A DNA stretch of 64,000 nt from NCBI RefSeq assembly GCF_013407765.1, contig NZ_JACBZD010000002.1:940001-1004000 (forward strand), given 5' to 3'. Shown here piece after piece: positions 23,938-33,200 of this stretch. Made by a program: the position numbers and the translations under genes. The number at the start of each line of letters is the position of its first letter. The first letter of the stretch is position 1. The notes under the pieces are model-generated. The model did no database searches. It saw only the letters and a program-made list of their open reading frames with translations, and had not been told where the DNA came from. Source of the DNA: Allostreptomyces psammosilenae (GTDB lineage: Bacteria; Actinomycetota; Actinomycetes; Streptomycetales; Streptomycetaceae).

Positions 23938-25113
23938 TCAGCGGGTGGGCCGGGTGGGCCCGGTGGGTGGGGCGGGGGAGGACGGGGAGCTCTCGGGCGC
24001 CCCCGAGTCCCCGGAATCCCCGGAATCCCCGGAGGTCCCGGACGCCCCGGAGGCCCCGGAGGCCCCGGAGGCCCCGGACGCCTCGGGCGCCCCGGCGGTC
24101 CGCGACGCCTCGGAGGACCCGGCGAGCGCCCGGACGGTGCGCGAGGGGCTCGGCCGGCCCAGGTGTCCGGCCAGCCAGACGCTGGTGGCGACCAGCCGGC
24201 GCAGGTCCACCCCGGTGTCGATGCCGAGGCCGTGCAGCATCCACACCAGGTCCTCGGTGGCGAGGTTCCCGGTGGCGCTGCGCGCGTACGGGCAGCCGCC
24301 CAGGCCGCCGGCGGAGGCGTCCACCACGGTGACGCCCGCGCGCAGCGCGGCCAGGGTGTTGGCCAGGGCCTGTCCGTAGGTGTCGTGGAAGTGCACGGCG
24401 AGCCGTTCCGGCCCGACGCCGGCCTCGCCGAACCGCTCCAGCAGGGCGGTGACCTGGCCCGGGGTGCCCACGCCGATGGTGTCGCCCAGGCTGAGTTCGG
24501 CGCAGCCCATCTCCAGCAGCCGGGTGCCGACCTCCACGACGCGGGCCGGGGGCACGGCGCCCTCCCAGGGGTCGCCGAAGCACATGGAGAGGTAGCCGCG
24601 CACGGTCAGCCCGGCGGCGGTGGCCCGCCGGACCACGGGGGCGAACATCTCCAGCGACTCGGCGACGGTCCGGTTGAGGTTGGCCCGGGCGAAGGACTCG
24701 GTGGCGCTGGCGAAGACGGCGATCTCCCGCACGTCGTGGGCGAGCGCCCGGTCCAGGCCCCGCTCGTTGGGGACCAGGACCGGAAGCCGCACGGCCTCCC
24801 GGCCGCCGACCGGCTCGCGCAGGTCGCGCAGCGCCGGCAGCAGCCGTTCGGCGTCGGCGAGCTGCGGCACCCAGGCGGGGTGGACCAGGCTGGTGGCCTC
24901 GATGGTGCGCAGCCCGGCGTCGGCGAGCCGGTGGACGAACTCGGCCTTGATCTCCACCGGGACGATCGCCGTCTCGTTCTGCAGGCCGTCGCGCGGCCCC
25001 ACCTCGTGCACCCGCACCCGGGGCGGCAGCCCGGGCAGGGGCACGGCGGTCGGCGGGCCGAGCCGGGCGGCGGTGCCCGTCCCGGCGGCGGCGTCGCCCG
25101 GACGGGGGTTCAC
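23938..25113 (-). CDS. hmgL: Hydroxymethylglutaryl-CoA lyase
   Basis: The 391-residue TIM-barrel lyase begins GTG 25113, overlapping the biotin carboxylase stop (GTGA). It shows VRVHEVGPRDGLQNE (catalytic Arg/Asp region) and the signature GCAELSLGDTIGVGTPGQV. HFHDTYGQALANTL provides metal-binding His residues, and GLGGCPYARSATGNLATED the catalytic Cys loop. It cleaves HMG-CoA to acetyl-CoA and acetoacetate, the last step of leucine degradation. The C-terminal 60 or so residues are a Ser/Gly/Ala/Pro-rich tail (SGASGASGASGTSGDSGDS) encoded by 9-bp tandem repeats at about 24001-24110. The core ends before the tail and looks intact. Confidence 0.94.
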   Translation of the reverse strand: MNPRPGDAAAGTGTAARLGPPTAVPLPGLPPRVRVHEVGPRDGLQNETAIVPVEIKAEFVHRLADAGLRTIEATSLVHPAWVPQLADAERLLPALRDLREPVGGREAVRLPVLVPNERGLDRALAHDVREIAVFASATESFARANLNRTVAESLEMFAPVVRRATAAGLTVRGYLSMCFGDPWEGAVPPARVVEVGTRLLEMGCAELSLGDTIGVGTPGQVTALLERFGEAGVGPERLAVHFHDTYGQALANTLAALRAGVTVVDASAGGLGGCPYARSATGNLATEDLVWMLHGLGIDTGVDLRRLVATSVWLAGHLGRPSPSRTVRALAGSSEASRTAGAPEASGASGASGASGASGTSGDSGDSGDSGAPESSPSSPAPPTGPTRPTR

Positions 25114-27602
25114 GGCGCGACCTCCGCCGCGGTGGTGCCCGCTTCGGTGGGGCCTGCCCCGGTGGTGCCCGCCCCGGTGGCATCGGAGCCGGTGGCATCG
25201 GAGCCGGTGGCATCGGAGCCGGTGGGGCCGGCCGCGTCGGGGGTTTCGGTGGCGCCGGTGGTACCGGTCGCGCCGTCGAGCCCGATGGCCTCGGCGGTCG
25301 CGGCGGCTTCGGGCGTCGGCGCGGCGTCGGTGGGCGGGGCCTCGTCGGGGCGCACCACGGCGAGGACCTGCTCCATGGCGACGGCCGTCCCGGGGGCCAC
25401 CCGGACCTCGACCACCGTGCCGTCGAAGGGCGCGGTCAGTGGATGCTCCATCTTCATCGCCTCCACCACCAGCAGGGCCTGCCCGCGGGTCACCGCGTCG
25501 CCCGGCGCCGCCTTGACCACGGTGACCGTGCCCGGCATGGGGGCGACCAGTTCGCCGCCCGCCTCGGCGGTCCGGCCGGTGCCCTCCTCCACCGGGTCGC
25601 CGACCCGCAGCCGCCAGGCGTCGCCGTCGCGCCCCAGCCACAGCGGCCAGCCCTCGCCGGGGCCGTCGCCGCCCTCGTCCAGGGCCTGGACGAAGGTGTG
25701 CACCAGGCCGTCCCACTCCAGGCGCAGTTCCCGGCCGCGGCCGGGCGACGGGGCGCCGAGCGTGGCGCGGGCCGGCCGCGGCGGCCCGTCGCCCACCGCC
25801 ACCTCGAAGCAGGGGCCGAGCCCGCGCACCCGCACCTCGGCCACTCCGGTGCCGCCCGGCGTCTGCCCGGCGAGACCGGGCCCGGGGGCGAGCCCGGGGG
25901 AGAGGCCGGGGCCGGCGGCGGTCAGGCGGAGGCGGTGCGCGGTCCAGGCGCGCTCGCCGGGGCGCCAGCCGGACGGCACGGCGAACGGGTCGGTCCAGCC
26001 GTCGGCGTCGGGTTCGGGCACCATGGCGAGCTGCCGGCTCAGCGCGGCGGCCACCAGCACCTCCTCCGGCGGCGGGGTGCCGGCGCCGGGCAGCAGCTCG
26101 GCCAGCGATCGCTCCACCAGGCCGGTGTCCAGCCGGCCGGCGACCACGTCGGGGTGGGCCAGCAGCCGCCGCAGGAAACCGGTGTTGGTGACGGTGCCGA
26201 GCACGCACAGCTCGCCGAGCGCCGCGCGCAGCCGGCGCAGCGCGGTGGCGCGGTCCGGGCCGTGCGCGACGACCTTGGCCAGCAGCGGGTCGTAGGCGGA
26301 GCCGACGACCGCGCCGGGGGCCAGGCCGGAGTCGGTGCGCACCGCCCAGTGCTCCCCCCGGTCCGGAGCGTCCGGAGCGTGCGGCGAGTCCGGAGCGTGC
26401 GGACCGTGTGGAGCGTCCGGAGCTCCCCGTTCCGGTCCGTGGCCGCGGCGCGGGGGGAGTGGCCCGGCCGTGCCGGGTTCGCGCAGCGCGAGGATTCGGC
26501 CGCCGGTGGGCAGGAAGCCGCGCGCCGGGTCCTCGGCGCAGATCCGGGCCTCCACGGCGTGCCCGTGGCGGCGCAGCTCGTGCTGCTCCCAGGGCAGGGG
26601 CTCGCCGGCGGCGACCCGCAGCTGCCACTCCACCAGGTCGAGCCCGGTGATCAGCTCGGTGACCGGGTGTTCCACCTGGAGCCGGGTGTTCATCTCCATG
26701 AAGTACCAGGTGGTGGGGGTGTCGGCGGGGACGATGAACTCGACGGTGCCGGCGCCGGTGTAGCCGCAGGCCCGGGCGACCCGCACCGCGGCCTGGCCCA
26801 TGGCCGCGCGGGTGGCCTCGTCCAGCAGCGGCGACGGCGCCTCCTCCACGATCTTCTGGTGGCGGCGTTGCAGGCTGCACTCGCGCTCGCCGAGGTGCAC
26901 GCAGTGGCCGTGGTCGTCGGCCAGCACCTGCACCTCGATGTGCCGGGGGCGCTCGATCCAGCGCTCCAGCAGCAGGGTGTCGTCGCCGAAGGCGGAGCGG
27001 GCCTCGCGGCGGGCGGCGGCGATCGCCTCGGCGAGCAGTTCCGGCTCGCGCACCAGCCGCATGCCCTTGCCGCCGCCGCCCGCGGAGGGTTTGAGCAGCA
27101 CGGGGAAGCCGACGCGGGCGGCGGCCTCGGCGAGCGCGGCGTCACCGGACGGCCCGGAGCCGCCGTCCGACGCGCCGCCCGTGGGCGCGCCGCCGGGCAC
27201 CACCGGCACGCCGGCGGCGGCCACCGCCGCCTTGGCCCGGATCTTGTCGCCCATCAGTTCCACCGCCCCGGCCGGCGGTCCGACGAAGGTCAGCCCGGCG
27301 GCGGTCACCGCGCGGGCGAAGGCGGCGTTCTCGGCGAGGAACCCGTAGCCCGGGTGCACGGCCGCCGCGCCGGTGCGCCGGGCCGCGGACACCAGGGCGT
27401 CGGCGTCGAGGTAGCCGCGCCCGCCGGACGGGCCGCCGAGCCGGACGGCGAGGTCGGCCGCCGCGACGTGCGGCGCCCCGGCGTCGTCGTCGTCGAAGAC
27501 GGCGACCGAACGGATGCCGAGCCGCCGCAGGGTGCGGATCACCCGGACGGCGATCTCGCCGCGGTTGGCGACCAGGACGGTGTCGAAGACGGAACCAGGC
27601 AC
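25110..27602 (-). CDS. Biotin-dependent acyl-CoA carboxylase alpha subunit (biotin carboxylase + BCCP), MCC-type
   Basis: The 830-residue protein begins VPGSVFDTVLVANRGEIAVR at GTG 27602, with GGGGG 6-10 nt upstream. The biotin carboxylase domain spans about 1-490 and contains GGGGKGMRLV (ATP-grasp Gly loop), ERECSLQRRHQKIVEEAPSP and EMNTRLQVEHPVTE. A BCCP domain (about 680-760) has the biotinyl-Lys motif VEAMKMEHPL near residue 716. In the carboxylase C-lobe, about 40 residues of Pro/His/Asp-rich repeats are inserted between ALREPG and RTDSGLAPG, an unusual place. A Ser/Asp/Ala/Thr repeat tail follows the BCCP. It carboxylates biotin for the beta subunit encoded just upstream. Confidence 0.93.
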   Translation of the reverse strand: MPGSVFDTVLVANRGEIAVRVIRTLRRLGIRSVAVFDDDDAGAPHVAAADLAVRLGGPSGGRGYLDADALVSAARRTGAAAVHPGYGFLAENAAFARAVTAAGLTFVGPPAGAVELMGDKIRAKAAVAAAGVPVVPGGAPTGGASDGGSGPSGDAALAEAAARVGFPVLLKPSAGGGGKGMRLVREPELLAEAIAAARREARSAFGDDTLLLERWIERPRHIEVQVLADDHGHCVHLGERECSLQRRHQKIVEEAPSPLLDEATRAAMGQAAVRVARACGYTGAGTVEFIVPADTPTTWYFMEMNTRLQVEHPVTELITGLDLVEWQLRVAAGEPLPWEQHELRRHGHAVEARICAEDPARGFLPTGGRILALREPGTAGPLPPRRGHGPERGAPDAPHGPHAPDSPHAPDAPDRGEHWAVRTDSGLAPGAVVGSAYDPLLAKVVAHGPDRATALRRLRAALGELCVLGTVTNTGFLRRLLAHPDVVAGRLDTGLVERSLAELLPGAGTPPPEEVLVAAALSRQLAMVPEPDADGWTDPFAVPSGWRPGERAWTAHRLRLTAAGPGLSPGLAPGPGLAGQTPGGTGVAEVRVRGLGPCFEVAVGDGPPRPARATLGAPSPGRGRELRLEWDGLVHTFVQALDEGGDGPGEGWPLWLGRDGDAWRLRVGDPVEEGTGRTAEAGGELVAPMPGTVTVVKAAPGDAVTRGQALLVVEAMKMEHPLTAPFDGTVVEVRVAPGTAVAMEQVLAVVRPDEAPPTDAAPTPEAAATAEAIGLDGATGTTGATETPDAAGPTGSDATGSDATGSDATGAGTTGAGPTEAGTTAAEVAP

Positions 27603-27622
27603 GCGCGCTGCCCCCTTTCCCC

Positions 27623-29338
27623 TCACATCCGGAAGACGCCGTACCCGGGCTCGGCCAGCGGCGCGTTCGCGCAGGCCGTCAGCGCCAGGCCGAGGACGGT
27701 GCGGGTGTCCCGCGGGTCGATGACGCCGTCGTCCCACAGGCGCGCGGTGGCGTAGTAGGCGTTGCCCTGCCGCTCGTACTGCTCGCGCACCGGGCGCTTG
27801 AACTCCTCCTCGGCCTCGGACGGCCACTGTTCGCCGCGGGCCGCCAGCTGGTCGCGCTTGACCGTCGCCAGCACCGAGGCGGCCTGCTCGCCGCCCATCA
27901 CCGAGATCCGGGCGCCCGGCCACATCCACAGGAAGCGCGGCGAGAAGGCCCGCCCGCACATGGAGTAGTTGCCCGCGCCGTAGGAGCCGCCGATCACCAC
28001 GGTCAGTTTGGGCACCCGGGCGCAGGCCACCGCGGTGACCATCTTGGCGCCGTGCTTGGCGATGCCGGCGGCCTCGTAGGCGCGGCCCACCATGAAGCCG
28101 GCCACGTTCTGCAGGAAGACCAGCGGCACGCCGCGCTGGTCGCACACCTCGACGAAGTGCGCGCCCTTCAGCGCCGACTCTCCGAACAGGATGCCGTTGT
28201 TGGCGACGATGCCCACCGGGTGCCCGTGCAGCCGGGCGAAGCCGGTCACCAGCGTGGTGCCGTACTCGGCCTTGAACTCCGCGAACCGGCTGCCGTCCAC
28301 GATGCGCGCGATGACCTCGCGCACGTCGTACGGGGTGCGGGGGTCGACCGGGACCGCCCCGTAGAGGCCGTCCGGGTCCACCGCCGGCTCCTCCACCGGG
28401 GCGACGTCCCACGGCCGTGGCGCGCGCGGCCCCAGGGTGGCCACGATGCGGCGCACGATGCGCAGCGCGTGCGCGTCGTCCTCGGCGAGGTGGTCGGTGA
28501 CGCCGGAGGTCCGGGCGTGCACCTCGCCGCCGCCCAGTTCCTCGGCGCTCACCACCTCGCCGGTCGCGGCCCGCACCAGCGGCGGGCCGCCCAGGAAGAT
28601 CGTGCCCTGGCCGCGCACGATCACCGCCTCGTCGCTCATCGCCGGCACGTAGGCGCCGCCGGCGGTGCAGGAGCCGAGCACGGCGGCGATCTGCGGGATG
28701 CCGGCGGCGGACATGGTGGCCTGGTTGTAGAAGATCCGGCCGAAGTGCTCGCGGTCCGGGAACACCTCGTCCTGCATCGGCAGGTACGCCCCGCCGGAGT
28801 CGACCAGGTACAGGCAGGGCAGCCGGTTGTGCAGCGCCACCTCCTGGGCACGCAGGTGCTTCTTGGCGGTCATCGGGTAGTAGGTGCCGCCCTTGACGGT
28901 GGCGTCGTTTGCCACGACCACCACCTCGCGGCCGGCCACCCGGCCGACGCCGGTGATGATGCCGGCGGCCGGCGCGGCGTCGTCGTACATGCCGTTCGCG
29001 GCCAGCGGGGACAGCTCCAGGAACGGCGAGCCGGGGTCGAGGAGGGCGTCCACCCGGTCCCGGGGGAGCAGTTTGCCGCGCGCGGTGTGCCGCTCCCGGG
29101 CCCGCCGGGAGGCGGGGGTGTCCCCGCCGACCCGGGCGGCGGCCAGTCGGGCGTTCAGCTCCGCGACCAGCGCGGCCTGCTCCTCGGCGTTGCGCCGGAA
29201 GCCCTCCGAGGCCGGGTCGACGGCGCTGCGCAGCACCGGCGCGGGGGCGGCCCGCGGGGCGGCGGCGCGCCGCGGGTCCGGCACGGCGTGGTGGTCCGCC
29301 ACGGCGTGTGCGGTGGCGGTGCGGGGCGGGTGTGCCAT
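27623..29338 (-). CDS. accD1: Methylcrotonyl-CoA carboxylase-type carboxyltransferase (beta) subunit
   Basis: The 571-residue crotonase-fold carboxyltransferase has [30 protein letters not shown], the hallmark of methylcrotonyl/geranyl-CoA carboxylase beta subunits. It also has [29 protein letters not shown] and the second-half motif [23 protein letters not shown]. It transfers CO2 from biotin to 3-methylcrotonyl-CoA in leucine breakdown. It is the first gene of the operon; ATG 29338 has GGAG 13 nt upstream. The N-terminal 50 residues are Ala/Pro-rich and look unstructured. The symbol follows the S. coelicolor locus with the same gene order, which I recall rather than checked. Confidence 0.93.
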   Translation of the reverse strand: MAHPPRTATAHAVADHHAVPDPRRAAAPRAAPAPVLRSAVDPASEGFRRNAEEQAALVAELNARLAAARVGGDTPASRRARERHTARGKLLPRDRVDALLDPGSPFLELSPLAANGMYDDAAPAAGIITGVGRVAGREVVVVANDATVKGGTYYPMTAKKHLRAQEVALHNRLPCLYLVDSGGAYLPMQDEVFPDREHFGRIFYNQATMSAAGIPQIAAVLGSCTAGGAYVPAMSDEAVIVRGQGTIFLGGPPLVRAATGEVVSAEELGGGEVHARTSGVTDHLAEDDAHALRIVRRIVATLGPRAPRPWDVAPVEEPAVDPDGLYGAVPVDPRTPYDVREVIARIVDGSRFAEFKAEYGTTLVTGFARLHGHPVGIVANNGILFGESALKGAHFVEVCDQRGVPLVFLQNVAGFMVGRAYEAAGIAKHGAKMVTAVACARVPKLTVVIGGSYGAGNYSMCGRAFSPRFLWMWPGARISVMGGEQAASVLATVKRDQLAARGEQWPSEAEEEFKRPVREQYERQGNAYYATARLWDDGVIDPRDTRTVLGLALTACANAPLAEPGYGVFRM

Positions 29339-29512
29339 GTCCGGTCAGCTCCTGGGTGAACGGCTGGACGGTCCGGCCAGTCTCGTCCCGTCCGGCCCCG
29401 CTGGGTGGGCGGCGCGCAGGACGGCTCCCGGGAACGGCGCGAACGGCCCACGCCCGACCGGAGGTCGTCCGGCACCGGCGTCCGCCGCCCGCGTTCGTCA
29501 CCCGCTTCGGAG

Positions 29513-29528
29513 GTTAACGCCCGGTAAC
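29513..29528. promoter_or_regulatory. Possible operator upstream of the carboxylase operon
   Basis: GTTAACGCCCGGTAAC is a 16-bp imperfect palindrome (12 of 16 positions symmetric, GTTA/TAAC outer arms), 175 nt before the carboxyltransferase start. A TetR- or MerR-type regulator is plausible, but none is encoded nearby. Confidence 0.35.
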
Positions 29529-29553
29529 ACGGCTCACAAGACCAACGGTTCGG

Positions 29554-30048
29554 TCATTCCGCGGTGACGTCCGCGCAGATCGCCTGGACCTGGAAGGGGA
29601 TGGGCACGGCGGTGTCGTTGTCGATTCCGCCGTACCACGCGTCGTCCCTCAGCGCGTAGGACATGGCCACCGAGCTGTCGATGGTGAGGGGGGCTTCGAC
29701 GCCCCCGCCGAGGACGTTCTTTCCGTCCGGGCAGACCACCGGGGCCGCGCAGGCGGCGCCGGCCGGGCATTCGAGCGGGGCGGATTCCACGAGTTCCCAG
29801 TCGGTGAAACCGGATTCCTCCCCGCCGCCCCCGCCGTTCGTCGGGGACTCCTCCGCGTTCTGCTCGCAGCTGACGTTCTGTTCGCCCCGGAAGTAGTTGT
29901 TGTCGCCGACCTGACCGGCGCAGTTGACCACCGACCGGTCCGCGGCGGGCCCGGCTGGCCGCTGCTGGGCGGCGGCGGCACCGCCGGCGGCGAGGAGGGC
30001 GGCCGCGGTGGTGGTGGCGATCACGGCGATCCGGTTGCTCTTCCGCAC
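29554..30048 (-). CDS. Small secreted hypothetical protein
   Basis: The 164-residue protein has a clear Sec signal peptide: MRKSNRIAVIATTTAAALLAAGGAAAAQ, with likely cleavage after AAA near residue 27. The mature part has six Cys (for example VNCAGQ, VSCEQN, LECPAGAACAA, VVCPDG, ICADV), which could form disulfides outside the cell. It also has a Gly/Glu stretch and VLGGGVEAPL. I do not recognise the family; related small exported proteins are common in Streptomyces. It sits between the carboxylase operon and the NLR-like gene on the same strand, with AGGAACG about 4-10 nt before the ATG. Confidence 0.75.
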   Translation of the reverse strand: MRKSNRIAVIATTTAAALLAAGGAAAAQQRPAGPAADRSVVNCAGQVGDNNYFRGEQNVSCEQNAEESPTNGGGGGEESGFTDWELVESAPLECPAGAACAAPVVCPDGKNVLGGGVEAPLTIDSSVAMSYALRDDAWYGGIDNDTAVPIPFQVQAICADVTAE

Positions 30049-30262
30049 GTGCGTTCCTCGTTCTCTTCGCTGGTTCCGTCATTGCCGGTGGTGAACCGGT
30101 GGGCAGCAAAGTAGTGGCGCGGAACGCGACCGAATCGCGGCAACATGTCGCGTTGCCCCGTCCAGGTCAACGCCGTTCTCCTCCGATTCGGCCGAGGGCG
30201 TTATTCGTGTGATGGTGGACGGGGGTTTTCCGGCCGGCGGCGAATTCGCGCCGCGGGCGGTT

Positions 30263-33200
30263 TCACAGCTCCTCCTCCAGGGACATCCGGCCGACCTCCG
30301 GCAGGTGCTCGTCGAGTTCCCCCGGCTCGAACCGGGTCAGCCCGACGACGTGCCAGAACTCGCCGGCCACCTCCCCCTCGTACTTGTAGCGCCCGCCAGG
30401 GGTCACCGCCGCCCAGCCCTCGGGCATGCCCAGCAGCCCGCCCTTCTGCACGGTGCGCACGGTCCGCCCGCCGTCCTCGGTGAACACCCGCCACAGCCGC
30501 ACCACCCCGTCCTCGCCGCCGCCCGCCAGCAGCCGGCCGTCCGGACTGAACGCCAGCGACATCACGGCCCCGGCGGCGCCCTCCAACTCGCCCACCAGGC
30601 GGCCGGCCGCCGCGTCCCACAGCCGCACCACAGAGTCGTCCCCGCCGGTCGCGGCCACCCGGCCGTCCGGGTGCACGGCCGCGGTCCACAGCCGCCCGGT
30701 GTGCCGCCGCAGCCGGTGCCGCAGCCGGCCGCGCTCCCACACCAGCACGTCGCCGTCCCAGCCCACGCTGAGCAGCCAGGCGTCGTCCGGGGGGAACGCC
30801 ACCGCGTACACCCGGTCGGAGTGGCCGGCCAGCTCCGCGGTGCAGGTGCCGGCGGCCACGTCCCACAGCCGCACCAGGCCGTCGTCGCAGCCGGTGGCGA
30901 GCGTGGCGCCGGTGGAGGTGAAGGCGAGCGTGCGGGCCCGCCCCCGGTGGCCGCGCAGCACGCCGCGCGGGGTGCCGACGTCGCGGTCCCACAGCCGCAC
31001 CGTCTCGTCGTCGTTCGCGGTGGCCAGCAACTGCCCGTCCGGGCTGAACGCCTCCGCCCACACGTGGTCGGTCTCCACGTCCAGGCCGCGCACGAAGCGG
31101 GCGCTGACCGGCTCCCACAGGTGGACGTCGCCGTCGTTGGTGGCCGTCGCCAGCCGGCGGCCGTCGGGGGTGAAGCTGGCGGATATCAGCCGCCCGGACC
31201 GGCCGGTCAGCTCGGCGGTCCGCCGCCCGGTCACCGGGTCCCACAGCCGCACCACGCCGTCGTTGGAGGCCACCGCCAGCAGGTCGCCGGCGCCGCTGAA
31301 CGCCACCTGGCCGATCCGCCGGCCGTGGCCGCGCAGGATGTGCCGGCCCTGGCCCCGCACCGGGTCCCACAGCCGCAGCGTCCCGTCGTTGTCGCTGGTG
31401 ACCAGCCGGCTGCCGTCGGGGCGGAAGGCGCAGGCCCACACCGACCCCTCGTGGGCGTCCGGCTGCACCGGAAGCTCACGCAGCACCGGTTCGTGCGCCT
31501 GGCGCGCCGCGGGCGGCGGCGGGGGCGGCGGGGGCGGCCCGCCCGGCGCGGCGGCCCGGCCGGGGCCGACCCCGCCGGGCGCGGTGGGTCGGCCCGACGC
31601 GGGGAGCCGGCCGGGCGCGGCGCGGAGCGTCAGCCGCTCCCGCTCGCCGCCGCGCTCCCCCCGCGGGTCCCGGTCGCCGCCCCGCCCGTCCGACCCCGGC
31701 GGGGCGTCCTGGATCGGCACCCGCCGCGGCTCCTCCGCGACCCGCCACACCCGAACCGCGCCGGAGCTGTGGCTGGCCGCCAGCAGCTGGCCGTCCTGGC
31801 TGAACACCACGCGGTAGACGGCCCCCGAGTCCCGCTTCGGCTGCGCCATGGTGCGGCCGGTGGCCGGATCCCGCACCGGCACCCGGACACCGGTGGAGGG
31901 CACCCACACGTGCACCCCACCACCGGTGTCCCCGGCCGCCAGCAGCATGCCCTCGCGCACCGGACGGAAGCTCAGCGTGTACACCCGGCCGCCCAGCCCG
32001 GTCATCTCGTGCAGCAGCTCACCGGTGGCGGCGTCCCAGACGCGCACCGCGCCGCCGGCGCCCCCGTTGCCGCCCGGCCCCTCCGGCCCCCGGTCCGCGG
32101 TCGCCACCAGGGCGCCGTCCGGGCTGAACCGGGCCCGGTAGACCGGCCCGACGTGCCCGGGCAGCTCGTAGACGAGCCGGCCGGCCGCCGCGTCCCACAC
32201 CGTCACCCGGCCCGCGTCGTCCCCGACCACCAGCAGCCGCTCGTCCGGGTCGAAGCCGGCCGTGTACACGGTCGGGGTGTGCCCGTCCAGGGTGTGCAGC
32301 AGGGTGCCGGTGGCGGTGTCCCACAGCCGCACGGTGCCGGCCCGGTCCCCGGTGGCCAGCACCCGGCCGTGCGGGCCGGGCGCCATCGGCCACACCCCCG
32401 CCCGGTGCCCCTCCAGCCGGTGCACCAGCCGCCCGTCGGCCGCGTTCCACAGGCAGACCGCGCCGTCCGCCGCCCCGGTGAACAGCAACTGCCCGGCGAA
32501 CCGGACGGCGTACACCCGCGCGGTGTGCCCGCGCAGCCGGCGCAGCGGCGTCCCGTTGGAGCCGTCGCACACCATGACGCTGCCGTCCTCACTGCCCACC
32601 GCCAGCACGTCGCTGTCCCGGCTGTAGGAGATCGGCTCCGGCAGCCGGCTCGTCTCCAGGTCGAAGCCGTAGGGCACGCCCACCGTGGAGGGGCGCAGCC
32701 CCAGCTCCACCCGGCTGCCCGGGACGACCGCGGCACCGATCAGGTCCGGTGCCTCGGCCAGCTCCGGGCCGCCGGTGGCGGTGATCAGCGCCGCCCGGTT
32801 CCAGGAACTGCCGGCCACCTTCGCGCCGGTGACGTCGGTGCGGATCAGCCGCGCGCCGCGCAGGTCCGCGCCGGTCAGGTCGGCCCCGGACAGGTCCGCG
32901 CCGTCCAGCCGGGCGCCGGTCAGCTGCGCCCGGGCCAGCTTGGCGCCGGAGAGGTTGGCCGAGACCAGCCGGGCCCGCCGCAGGTCGGCCCCGGTGAGGT
33001 CCACCCCGGCCAGGTCCCGGTGCGAGAGGTCCTCGCCGCGCAGCACCGCGCCGCGCAGGTCGGTCTGGGTCGGCACCCGCAGCCGGGCCAGGATCCGGTC
33101 CGCGTTGGCCCGGGCCGCCTCGCCCGCGTCGGCGGTGCCGCTGCGCACCCAGCGCGCCCACTCCTGGCAGGCCCGGGGGTCGGCCAGGTCGCACAGGAAG

